Shown here one piece after another: positions 1 to 6,174 of a stretch of DNA of 7,225 nt. The notes under the pieces were generated by a model. It was not told where the DNA came from. It made no database searches and saw nothing but the letters and a program-made list of their open reading frames with translations. Made by a program: the position numbers and the translations under genes. Positions within the stretch are counted from its first letter, which is position 1, and each line of letters opens with the position of its first letter. This stretch comes from DATEMK01 sp035275625 (GTDB taxonomy: Bacteria > Bacteroidota > Bacteroidia > AKYH767-A > OLB10): positions 1-7,225 of the forward strand of contig DATEMK010000601.1 of the NCBI GenBank assembly GCA_035275625.1, read 5' to 3'.

Positions 1-598
1 TGGCGGTTATTCCTCCTGTAAGCTGCACATTTCCATTCAGCGTTGTTCCTGCAGCAGTTAAATCCCCGTTCACTGTAATTACTCCGTTAATCAAAAAAGG
101 AACTATTTTGTATTTATAATTATTCAAACCTGCTTTTATAACAGTACCTGCAGCATAAAAATCATTTATAATAATTGAATCATTATTTGAATAAGAAGTA
201 ATGGTCACACTGTTGCCTGTACTTCCCATACAGGTTGTAGATGCATCATAGGTTGCGTCTGCTTTTACCACTTCGACAACCCGCGTTAGTTTTGGCGCGA
301 GATTGTGAGCATTATCTTCAACGTTATAATAAATCAAATAATGACCCGGAACGCTTACATTAACGTTTGAAGCCACAACAATTTTGCTTGTAATATTTCC
401 ATCCTTATCATCCGCGGCTGTAGCACCGGGATCAGCATAAGAAGCTGCAGTTTTTACTATTAATGTATCCGGGTTTTTACCAAGCATGGTAATCACAGGC
501 GGGGTGATATCTGAGGGTATGACTTCTTCTTTTGCATCACCGCATGACATGAAAACACACATAACAACAGCGAGGTAATTAAAATAACATTTTTTCAT
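1..598 (-). CDS. Partial lipoprotein with a DUF5011-type Ig-like domain (N-terminal 199 codons)
   Basis: The frame is open from an ATG at 598 down to the window edge, so the C-terminus is missing. Residues 1-18 form a lipoprotein signal peptide (two Lys, then a hydrophobic stretch) ending in FMSC, with Cys19 as the expected lipidation site; Phe at -3 makes the lipobox slightly atypical. The residues after Cys19 (GDAKEE) are acidic, which in Bacteroidota fits export of the lipoprotein to the cell surface (inference). Residues 33-111 match the DUF5011 Ig-like pattern: PPVIT, then YADPGATAADDKDGNIT, then PGHYLIYYNVEDNAHN. Residues 113-199 start a second beta-rich region (Cys-x-Gly near 129, then alternating hydrophobic residues and INDF) that I cannot name. 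The likely role is surface binding or scaffolding; no enzyme motif is visible. It is separated by a terminator from the gene transcribed towards it on the same strand, so it is probably transcribed on its own. Confidence 0.85.
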   Translation of the reverse strand, partial: MKKCYFNYLAVVMCVFMSCGDAKEEVIPSDITPPVITMLGKNPDTLIVKTAASYADPGATAADDKDGNITSKIVVASNVNVSVPGHYLIYYNVEDNAHNLAPKLTRVVEVVKADATYDASTTCMGSTGNSVTITSYSNNDSIIINDFYAAGTVIKAGLNNYKYKIVPFLINGVITVNGDLTAAGTTLNGNVQLTGGITA

Positions 599-649
599 TT
601 GAATTTATTTTAGAAGATTTTGATTCGGTTCATAAAGTTAAATAATATT

Positions 650-657
650 CAAATTTA
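650..657 (-). promoter_or_regulatory. Candidate -7 promoter element for the partial lipoprotein gene
   Basis: Read on the minus strand this is TAAATTTG, an exact match to the Bacteroidota -7 consensus TAnnTTTG, about 50 bases before the ATG at 598. No good TTTG -33 element sits 17-23 bases upstream (the best position reads TAAG), so the call is tentative. The sequence is AT-rich, so a chance match is possible. Confidence 0.35.
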
Positions 658-677
658 AGATTTATTTTTTAAAGAGC

Positions 678-757
678 TTATTAACATTATTAATAATGCA
701 GTGAAAAGCCTGCCAGATCTCGATTTGTTAATAAAAAAGTTGAAAACATGTTAATAA
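678..757. repeat. Cluster of three TTATTAACA 9-mers in an AT-rich spacer
   Basis: TTATTAACA occurs on the plus strand at 678-686 and on the minus strand at 726-734 and 749-757. The two minus-strand copies are 23 bases apart and each is followed on the plus strand by an A-run and GTT, making an imperfect direct repeat. The 9-mer differs from the classical DnaA box TTATCCACA at two adjacent positions. The spacer 599-842 otherwise holds only a weak promoter and a terminator. The repeats are plainly visible; any protein-binding role is inference. Confidence 0.5.
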
Positions 758-788
758 AGTTTGCCCCTTATTCTTCACGAAAAACAAA

Positions 789-818
789 AAGGGCTTTAAT
801 AAATTTATTAAAGCCCTT
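789..818 (-). terminator. Rho-independent terminator of the 734-residue secreted protein gene
   Basis: This is a perfect 30-bp palindrome with arms AAGGGCTTTAATAAA and TTTATTAAAGCCCTT. On the minus strand the stem is followed by a T-rich tract (TTT, G, TTTTT). It begins 25 bases beyond the stop codon at 843, in the right orientation to end that transcript. On the plus strand only a short TT follows the stem, so it is not clearly bidirectional. The tip is AT-only and would open into a small loop. Confidence 0.9.
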
Positions 819-842
819 CTCAGAAAGGATTAGTTTTTCAAT

Positions 843-3047
843 TTAATTTCTATCAACTGAGAGCTTTATTGTTTTTGTTCCGTCATCTGTAACGATGGTG
901 GCCAGATAAATTCCTGTTTCTAATCCGGATGTATCAAATGTAAACTGGTGCTTTCCGTCTTCAAAATTTCCTTCCGCAACATTAAGAACTAATTTTCCGG
1001 TTACATCAAATACTTTTATTGAAACAATTCCTGCTTTAACAAGAGTCAGGTCAATGGTTGTCAGTGATGAGGCTGGATTTGGATATATAATAACATCAGC
1101 TTCTTCAGAAGAAACAGCATTTTCATTTTCTTCTCTGCAATTCACCAATACATTTTTCTTGGCTGATACTTTAGAGCACCCATTTAAATTTGTTACCACA
1201 ACTCTGTATGCACCGGTTTTTTTTGCCAGGTAAGATATACCGGTTTCGCCTGGAATATTAATGCCAAGTTTTGTCCACTGATAAGTGAATCCGATTCCTG
1301 AATTTGCGGTTAAGGTAACGCTTTGACCCTGGCAGAATGTTAATGGTCCATTCGCTGTGATGTTTGCTGAAGGAGGATAATGTACGGCAACATCTTTTTT
1401 ATCAGACAATTTTTCACACCCGTTTGAGTCAGTGACCCTTACTTTATAAGAACCCTGGCTGCCCGCATTATAGGAAATGCCTGTGGCTCCGGGAAGATCA
1501 ACATTTTGTTTCATCCATTGGTAGGATACACCTGTCGGTGAACTCGCAGTCAGCGTCACACTTTGTCCATTGCAAAAAGATAGCGGACCGTTTTCAGAGA
1601 CAGTTACGGTGGGAAGGTAGTTTACATAAACATGAATCAGGTTGGAAATCTTTGTACATCCGTTTGAATTAGTCACAACTGCTCTGAACCAGCCCCGTTT
1701 ATCAGCAATATAAGCGCTGTTGGTGGCACCGTTTATGGGCACGTTAGCCGTTGTCCATTGATACGTTAATCCTGATCCCGTATTTGCAGTTAATGTAACC
1801 TTGTCTCCTTTGCAAAATGTGATGGGGCCGTTAGCGCTGATTGTTGCTGTCGGTAAATTATTAACCGTAACTGCAATGCCTGTTGAAATATCAGTGCATC
1901 CGGCTAAATCTGTAATCATTGCTTTATAATCTCCGTCAGAAGATGCCGTATAAGTAATATTTGTTGCACCTGAAATATTTGTTCCGTCTTTTTTCCATTG
2001 ATAGTTAAATCCTGTTCCGGAATTTGCTTTAAGAACAACATTTTCTCCGTCACAAAAAGTAGTGGAACCTAATGCTGTTATTGTTGCAGCAACATTTGAA
2101 ACAGTTAAATTGGTTGCAGGAGAAGTTTTTGAACATCCCGAAGCAATGCTTATAATTACACTATAATTACCGCTGACGGTTGCATGGAAGGTTGAAGCGT
2201 TAGCTCCTGAAATATTCACTCCGTTTTTTAACCATTGGTAAGTAAAGCCGACACCTGTATTAGCTGAAAGAGTAAGACCGGAGCCGGAACAAAGGGTAAC
2301 ATTTCCTGGAGGAGTAACGGTTGCAGCAGCAGGGCCAACGCTGACAGTGACATAGGAATTTTTAGTTTTTGTGTCGCTTCCTGCCGGGCTGGAAACGGTG
2401 AGCGTAACATTTTTATTTCCCGAAGTAGCATACACTACCGGTGGAGGGATTTGCTGGTTGGAACTTGAAGGAGTTCCTCCCGGAAATGACCACTGCCAGC
2501 TTGTAGGAAAATTGGAACTGTTGTCTTCAAACGTTACTGATTCGCCCTCGCAAATATCTGTGGGTGTTCCAGAAAAATAAACAACGGGGGCGCCATAAAT
2601 TTTTATTTTGTAACCGTTGACGGTTTCCTTTTGCGTAACCGGGATAAAACCAAATGCAAGGCCCCGGACAGTAAGATGAACGATAAGAGGATGGACGCCC
2701 GTCATTCCCGATGTAGGATTTCCCCACAGCGATGCACAGGCATTGCTGCCTCCCGGAAATAAATGATTGGCAGGATTAGATGACCATGTAAATCCTGCCG
2801 GCATTCCCGCAACACTGTCTAATGTTACACTGGTCACTGTTACGGGAGTTCCGCTTATGGTGGTATCGGTTAGTACTTTAAATTGCACCGAAGTGCTGTA
2901 AGGTACGCCCACATAAGCATAAGGCAGGTTTGTTGCAATGTCGGGATACATTCCCGGTTGGGTGATGGAAAGGTCGGGGGTGCAGGATTGTGCAGCGGCA
3001 AACACGGGGGGGCATGCCAATGCCATTAAGAGTAGAATCTTTTTCAT
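843..3047 (-). CDS. Secreted PKD and Ig-like repeat protein with T9SS C-terminal sorting domain
   Basis: This 734-residue protein is probably secreted through the T9SS and anchored at or released from the surface. Residues 1-20 are a signal peptide (Lys2-Lys3, hydrophobic core, cleavage near AAAQ). Residues 21-152 resemble the putative Ig-like domain common in Bacteroidota exoproteins (YVGVPYS, GMPAGFTW, FPGGSNACASLWGNPT, GYKI). Residues 153-238 are a PKD-like domain (CEGESVTFEDNS, WQWSFPGG, VTLTV). Residues 240-636 are five Ig-like repeats of about 80 residues, each with a Cys pair 52 apart (253/305, 332/384, 412/464, 492/544, 572/624) and a YQW. Residues 650-734 are a Por-secretion-type sorting domain (YPNPASS, VFDVTGKLV, LETGIYLATI, KLSV). 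No catalytic domain is recognised; adhesion or matrix binding is inferred from the architecture. It starts with ATG and is flanked by a good promoter and a strong terminator, so it is probably monocistronic. Confidence 0.93.
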   Translation of the reverse strand: MKKILLLMALACPPVFAAAQSCTPDLSITQPGMYPDIATNLPYAYVGVPYSTSVQFKVLTDTTISGTPVTVTSVTLDSVAGMPAGFTWSSNPANHLFPGGSNACASLWGNPTSGMTGVHPLIVHLTVRGLAFGFIPVTQKETVNGYKIKIYGAPVVYFSGTPTDICEGESVTFEDNSSNFPTSWQWSFPGGTPSSSNQQIPPPVVYATSGNKNVTLTVSSPAGSDTKTKNSYVTVSVGPAAATVTPPGNVTLCSGSGLTLSANTGVGFTYQWLKNGVNISGANASTFHATVSGNYSVIISIASGCSKTSPATNLTVSNVAATITALGSTTFCDGENVVLKANSGTGFNYQWKKDGTNISGATNITYTASSDGDYKAMITDLAGCTDISTGIAVTVNNLPTATISANGPITFCKGDKVTLTANTGSGLTYQWTTANVPINGATNSAYIADKRGWFRAVVTNSNGCTKISNLIHVYVNYLPTVTVSENGPLSFCNGQSVTLTASSPTGVSYQWMKQNVDLPGATGISYNAGSQGSYKVRVTDSNGCEKLSDKKDVAVHYPPSANITANGPLTFCQGQSVTLTANSGIGFTYQWTKLGINIPGETGISYLAKKTGAYRVVVTNLNGCSKVSAKKNVLVNCREENENAVSSEEADVIIYPNPASSLTTIDLTLVKAGIVSIKVFDVTGKLVLNVAEGNFEDGKHQFTFDTSGLETGIYLATIVTDDGTKTIKLSVDRN
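1140..2330 (-). repeat. Five tandem ~240-bp repeats encoding Ig-like domains
   Basis: The region encodes residues 240-636 of the secreted protein. The conserved Cys-to-Cys period between successive units is 79, 80, 80 and 80 residues. Each unit runs: small-residue strand, NGPxTFCxGxxVTLTANxG, then xxYQW, then a NI-PGATxxxY segment, then a strand and an NGC motif. The three units nearest the sorting domain are the most alike (NGPLTFC, NGPLSFC, NGPITFC) and the N-terminal unit is the most diverged (PGNVTLC). This fits growth by in-frame duplication, with newer copies near the C-terminus. Confidence 0.85.
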
Positions 3048-3086
3048 TTGATTGGTTTTTGGGATTAATTATCATGGTTCAAGGGC

Positions 3087-3118
3087 GAAATTTAGGATGA
3101 GTTATTGGATTAAGCAAA
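3087..3118 (-). promoter_or_regulatory. Promoter of the 734-residue secreted protein gene
   Basis: On the minus strand TTTG (3118-3115) is followed after 20 bases by TAAATTTC (3094-3087), which matches TAnnTTTG at seven of eight positions. The spacing fits the Bacteroidota -33/-7 arrangement. The predicted transcript start is near 3080, giving a leader of about 33 bases before the ATG at 3047. The leader has no Shine-Dalgarno sequence, as usual in this phylum. Confidence 0.6.
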
Positions 3119-3154
3119 TTTTTTGATGAAAAAAATTATTAACAAAATGAATTC

Positions 3155-3188
3155 TTTGATGTGGCTTTCATTAATTGGGCTATTTTTG
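3155..3188 (+). promoter_or_regulatory. Promoter of pyrG
   Basis: TTTG at 3155-3158 is followed after 22 bases by TATTTTTG at 3181-3188, an exact TAnnTTTG -7 element. The spacer is at the long end of the accepted range. The predicted start is near 3195, about 32 bases before the pyrG ATG. The leader is pyrimidine-rich with no Shine-Dalgarno match. This promoter and the one for the minus-strand gene lie back to back in 3048-3226 without overlapping. Confidence 0.6.
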
Positions 3189-3226
3189 CACCTGTTTTTA
3201 TAAATTTCCTTCTCTCCATATAATTT

Positions 3227-4837
3227 ATGTCTGCAGTAAAATACATCTTCGTTACCGGTGGTGTGACCTCCTCTTTGGGAAAAGGGATTATTTCCGCTTC
3301 CCTCGCTAAATTGCTCCAGGCAAGGGGTTACAGGGTTTCTATCCAGAAGCTCGATCCTTATATTAATGTGGATCCCGGTACGTTGAATCCTTATGAACAT
3401 GGCGAATGTTATGTGACGGATGATGGCGCTGAAACCGATCTGGATCTCGGGCATTACGAAAGATTTTTAAACGTCCGCACTTCCCAGGCGAATAATGTAA
3501 CTACAGGCAGCATTTACCAGACAGTAATAAATAAGGAACGCGAAGGTGCATATCTTGGAAAGACCGTACAGGTTATTCCGCACATTACCGATGAAATAAA
3601 ACGAAGAATAAAATTACTGGGCGATACAGGCGAATATGAAATCATCATTACTGAGATAGGAGGGACCGTGGGTGACATTGAATCACTGCCCTATATTGAA
3701 GCAGTGAGGCAATTGATTTGGGAAATGGGTTCAACCAACAATGCTGTTATCCATCTTACACTGCTTCCTTATCTTTCCGTTACCGGTGAGTTAAAAACAA
3801 AACCCACACAGCACTCTGTAAAAACGCTGCTCGAATACGGCATCCAGCCCGACATACTTGTTTGCCGTTCCGAAAAACCGGTGAACATTGAAATGCGCAG
3901 AAAGATTGCTTTGTTCTGCAATGTAAATGTAAATGCCGTTATCGAATCGCTTGACGCAAGCTCTATTTATGATGTTCCGATCATGATGCTCAAAGAGCAA
4001 TTAGATAAAGTGGTGCTCAGCAAACTGAAGCTTCATTCTAAACAGGAACCTGATCTTGATAACTGGAAAAATTTTCTTGGCAAATTAAAAAACCCCGTTT
4101 CTGAAGTTAAGATTGGCCTTGTCGGAAAATATATTGAATTGAAAGATGCATACAAATCAATTGCAGAATCTTTAATTCATGCAGGTGTGGCAAACGAATG
4201 TAAAGTTAATGTGGACTGGATTCATTCCGAAAAAATTGATGCTGATAATATAAAGGAGCGATTTAATGGCTTAAGCGGAATTATTGTTGCTCCCGGTTTT
4301 GGTGACCGCGGTATAGAAGGAAAAATTGATGCTATAAAACATGTGCGCGAAAATAATATTCCTTTTTTAGGAATCTGTTTGGGAATGCAGTGCGCGGTAA
4401 TTGAATATGCACGGAATGTTTTGGGATTGAAAGATGCGCATTCAACTGAAATGAAAGCTGACACAAAAAATCCTGTGATTGACCTGATGGCTGAACAGAA
4501 AGGAATCACCGCCAAAGGAGGAACCATGCGTCTTGGCGAATACAACTGCCAGTTTGTGAAAGGGACTAAAACAGCAGCGATTTACTCAAAATCAAAAACA
4601 GGCGAACGTCATCGCCACCGGTATGAGTTCAATAATAAATACCTCAAAAAATTTGAAGATGCAGGCATGATTGCTTCAGGAATGAATCCTGAAAAAAATC
4701 TCGTGGAAATTATGGAATTAAAAAACCATCCCTGGTTTATCGGTGTCCAATTCCATCCCGAATATAAAAGTACTGTCGAAAACCCTCACCCGCTTTTTGT
4801 GAAGTTTATTAAGGCAGCTTTGGAGTATAAGGTGTAG
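3227..4837 (+). CDS. pyrG: CTP synthase (glutamine-hydrolysing)
   Basis: The cytosolic enzyme converts UTP, ATP and glutamine to CTP, the last step of de novo pyrimidine nucleotide synthesis. At 536 residues it has the usual family length. The N-terminal synthetase domain (about 1-270) carries TGGVTSSLGKG at 10-20 (ATP loop), QKLDPYINVDPGTLNP at 40-55, and GAETDLDLGHYERF with metal-binding Asp71; ITEIGGTVGDIES from 141 includes the second expected acidic ligand, Glu143. The C-terminal class I glutamine amidotransferase domain (about 295-536) has the oxyanion segment APGFGDRG, the nucleophile Cys384 in GICLGMQ, and the catalytic pair His510 and Glu512 in GVQFHPEY. All key residues are intact, so it should be active. 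The start is the ATG giving MSAVKYIFVTGG, the normal family N-terminus. It stands alone between a divergent secreted-protein gene and a convergent lipoprotein gene. Confidence 0.98.
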   Translation: MSAVKYIFVTGGVTSSLGKGIISASLAKLLQARGYRVSIQKLDPYINVDPGTLNPYEHGECYVTDDGAETDLDLGHYERFLNVRTSQANNVTTGSIYQTVINKEREGAYLGKTVQVIPHITDEIKRRIKLLGDTGEYEIIITEIGGTVGDIESLPYIEAVRQLIWEMGSTNNAVIHLTLLPYLSVTGELKTKPTQHSVKTLLEYGIQPDILVCRSEKPVNIEMRRKIALFCNVNVNAVIESLDASSIYDVPIMMLKEQLDKVVLSKLKLHSKQEPDLDNWKNFLGKLKNPVSEVKIGLVGKYIELKDAYKSIAESLIHAGVANECKVNVDWIHSEKIDADNIKERFNGLSGIIVAPGFGDRGIEGKIDAIKHVRENNIPFLGICLGMQCAVIEYARNVLGLKDAHSTEMKADTKNPVIDLMAEQKGITAKGGTMRLGEYNCQFVKGTKTAAIYSKSKTGERHRHRYEFNNKYLKKFEDAGMIASGMNPEKNLVEIMELKNHPWFIGVQFHPEYKSTVENPHPLFVKFIKAALEYKV

Positions 4838-4851
4838 TTTCTCCTTGTATT

Positions 4852-4925
4852 AGCTCCGCCATTTATGGCAGGGCAAAAGTCCGGTGGACTTTTGAGCCAG
4901 CCCGTGCTATGTCTTAGGTGGGGCT
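4852..4925. repeat. Nested-hairpin, REP-like structured element downstream of pyrG
   Basis: An outer stem pairs AGCTCCGCC (4852-4860) with GGTGGGGCT (4917-4925) using two G-U pairs. An inner perfect 9-bp stem, CAAAAGTCC (4874-4882) with GGACTTTTG (4886-4894), has a three-base loop. Between them GGGC (4871-4874) can pair with GCCC (4900-4903), and GCCA with TGGC (4859-4869) forms a small alternative hairpin. The element is more GC-rich than the flanking DNA and starts 15 bases after the pyrG stop. It looks like a dispersed palindromic element, possibly also serving as a 3' stabiliser or terminator. A T7 run follows at 4942-4948, but only a 3-bp GGT/ACC stem sits directly in front of it, so I do not call a canonical terminator. 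Copy number cannot be judged from one window. Confidence 0.5.
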
Positions 4926-4955
4926 TGATTGGTGAAAACCCTTTTTTTCATGTAT

Positions 4956-5840
4956 TTATTTTTTGAATTGCTCATTAAAAAAATTACGAATATTATCTAT
5001 TTTTTTATCGTTACAATCGTAAATTTGATAAATATTATACATTTCAAATGCTTTGTCACAATACTTATCATCATAATTGTCATGGTTCTTTGCACTAATT
5101 AAAGCGAGAAATTTTATATAATAATAGGAATGATGTAAAAAATAAATACACTGATCCCCTATATCATATTCCTTAGTATGGCCCAGGGAAGAGACATAAT
5201 CCGGATGTTCTGGAAAACAGCCTCCAACGGTGCCCATTTTGTCTTTCACCACAACATAATCACCATTGTTTAGTTTAAAATTGCTGTGTAATACTTCATT
5301 TACTTTAATTAAGTATTCTGTTTTATAAAAAAAGCATTTTGAAGAGTCTTGAATTGTTATTTTGTTAATTACCTTACCCAGTATAACAGCATCGGAATAA
5401 ATCAAATCGTACAGGTCGTATTTTTTTAAACCATTATAGATTAAGTTATCATCTTTTTGTATTCGATCATACCAAACTGTGTCAATGATATTTCTGACAC
5501 GGGGAAGGAGATACATTAGTAAATTTAAATTTGTATCTTTTTTACTATTTTGAAAGGCATATTTAATATCTCCATATTTAATAGCATAAGTTATAATTTT
5601 TAAACTGTCCTCATGGGTTAAATAGGGATACCCATCTGCCCCAACAATATACTTATCATCAAGATTATACTTAAAACTATCACAATCAAAACCTTTTAAC
5701 ACAGGGTTTTGAATTAAGCTACTAACTCTCAAATTGTTTTTTGATACATCTTCGCCCAATACTCTATTTTGCGGATGGGAAGAACAACCAGTAATAAAAA
5801 GAAACACATATAATAAAGTAAAGTGTGATTGGATGGTCAA
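4956..5840 (-). CDS. Hypothetical lipoprotein, 294 residues, TTG start
   Basis: I do not recognise the family. Residues 1-19 form a hydrophobic signal ending in the lipobox ITGC, with Cys19 as the lipidation site. The start must be the TTG at 5840: an in-frame TAA lies two codons upstream and no ATG precedes the lipobox. The signal has no Lys or Arg before its core, which is unusual. No acidic export motif follows Cys19 (SSHPQN), so a periplasm-facing location is as likely as the surface. Residues 147-245 fit a pattern I have seen in other secreted bacterial proteins: YSDAVILGKV, then YLIKVNEVLHSNF, GDYVVV, GTVGG, then YDIGDQCIYFL, probably a small beta-barrel. Residues 246-294 are polar, with many Asp, Asn and Tyr. 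Codon use is clearly more AT-rich than in pyrG, hinting at recent acquisition. It converges on pyrG and has no operon partner. A real coding region is likely; the function is unknown. Confidence 0.8.
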   Translation of the reverse strand: MTIQSHFTLLYVFLFITGCSSHPQNRVLGEDVSKNNLRVSSLIQNPVLKGFDCDSFKYNLDDKYIVGADGYPYLTHEDSLKIITYAIKYGDIKYAFQNSKKDTNLNLLMYLLPRVRNIIDTVWYDRIQKDDNLIYNGLKKYDLYDLIYSDAVILGKVINKITIQDSSKCFFYKTEYLIKVNEVLHSNFKLNNGDYVVVKDKMGTVGGCFPEHPDYVSSLGHTKEYDIGDQCIYFLHHSYYYIKFLALISAKNHDNYDDKYCDKAFEMYNIYQIYDCNDKKIDNIRNFFNEQFKK

Positions 5841-6060
5841 AGGTTAGAGGGTTGGGCAGGTAATATTGGTAATAATATTTGAATAAAACAAGTAAAGAAA
5901 AAAAGGATTATTCACTTCTTTTTTAATTTATTTTTAAAGGTGTTCATGAATGCTGAAGCATTTGCAGTGGAAGGCGGGCATGCAGGTGATTAGAATTACC
6001 ATAAGGTGGTCTCCTGATTTTATCAAAATGATTTTAACCCAAAACCCAAAACCGTCCGCC

Positions 6061-6090
6061 TCAGTTTGTGTCCTTACAAACTGATTTTTT
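6061..6090 (+). terminator. Plus-strand rho-independent terminator with no obvious upstream gene
   Basis: TCAGTTTGT (6061-6069) pairs perfectly with ACAAACTGA (6076-6084) around a six-base loop, followed directly by T6 (6085-6090). The minus strand lacks a T-run after the stem, so it acts in the plus direction. The nearest plus-strand gene upstream is pyrG, more than 1.2 kb away across an oppositely oriented gene. It therefore ends either a short unannotated transcript or pyrG read-through antisense to the lipoprotein gene. Confidence 0.7.
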
Positions 6091-6149
6091 CAACAAAGAA
6101 AATACTCAAAACAAAAAACCCTGCATCTGCGCAGAGGGAAAATTAATTG

Positions 6150-6157
6150 TACCTTCG
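6150..6157 (+). promoter_or_regulatory. Candidate -7 element for the 332-residue T9SS cargo gene
   Basis: TACCTTCG matches TAnnTTTG at seven of eight positions and sits 17 bases before the ATG at 6175, giving a very short leader of about 11 bases. No TTTG is found at the expected -33 position; the palindrome TCTGCGCAGA (6126-6135) occupies that place instead and could be an operator (inference). Confidence 0.45.
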
Positions 6158-6174
6158 GTAAAAATTTACATAGC

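Larger units (their letters stand above)
5841..6174. other. Non-coding spacer between divergent genes
   Basis: These 334 bases separate the start of the minus-strand lipoprotein gene from the plus-strand T9SS cargo gene. They contain a plus-strand terminator (6061-6090), a -7 element for the downstream gene (6150-6157), a 10-bp palindrome TCTGCGCAGA (6126-6135) and a short CCCAAAA tandem (6038-6053). I find no clear promoter for the lipoprotein gene. A 15-codon frame at 5946-5993 on the plus strand has no supporting signal. The stretch 5941-6060 is less AT-rich than its surroundings and could encode a short RNA. Confidence 0.55.

Noticed and set aside
708..716. GCCTGCCAG resembling the terminal palindrome family
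   Set aside because: Only one arm is present and no inverted partner follows; a short chance match.
1140..2330. Possible CRISPR-like array because of regular repeats
   Set aside because: The repeats are ~240 bp, fully coding and degenerate, with no short constant repeat and unique spacer structure.
2371..2580. Plus-strand open frame inside the secreted PKD/Ig protein gene
   Set aside because: It is the complement of the PKD domain coding sequence; low complexity and no start signal.
3110..3454. 114-codon open frame on the minus strand across the pyrG start
   Set aside because: It lies antisense to the highly conserved pyrG N-terminus and its product has no recognisable motif; it is a shadow of the real gene.
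4222..4545. 107-codon open frame on the minus strand inside pyrG
   Set aside because: It is antisense to the conserved glutaminase domain and has no promoter or family resemblance.
4931..4948. GGTGAAAACC followed by T7 as a pyrG terminator
   Set aside because: The stem is only three base pairs; not enough for a canonical rho-independent terminator on its own.
5946..5993. 15-codon plus-strand frame beginning MNAEAFAVEG
   Set aside because: No promoter, no ribosome-binding evidence and no known leader peptide; the length is easily random.
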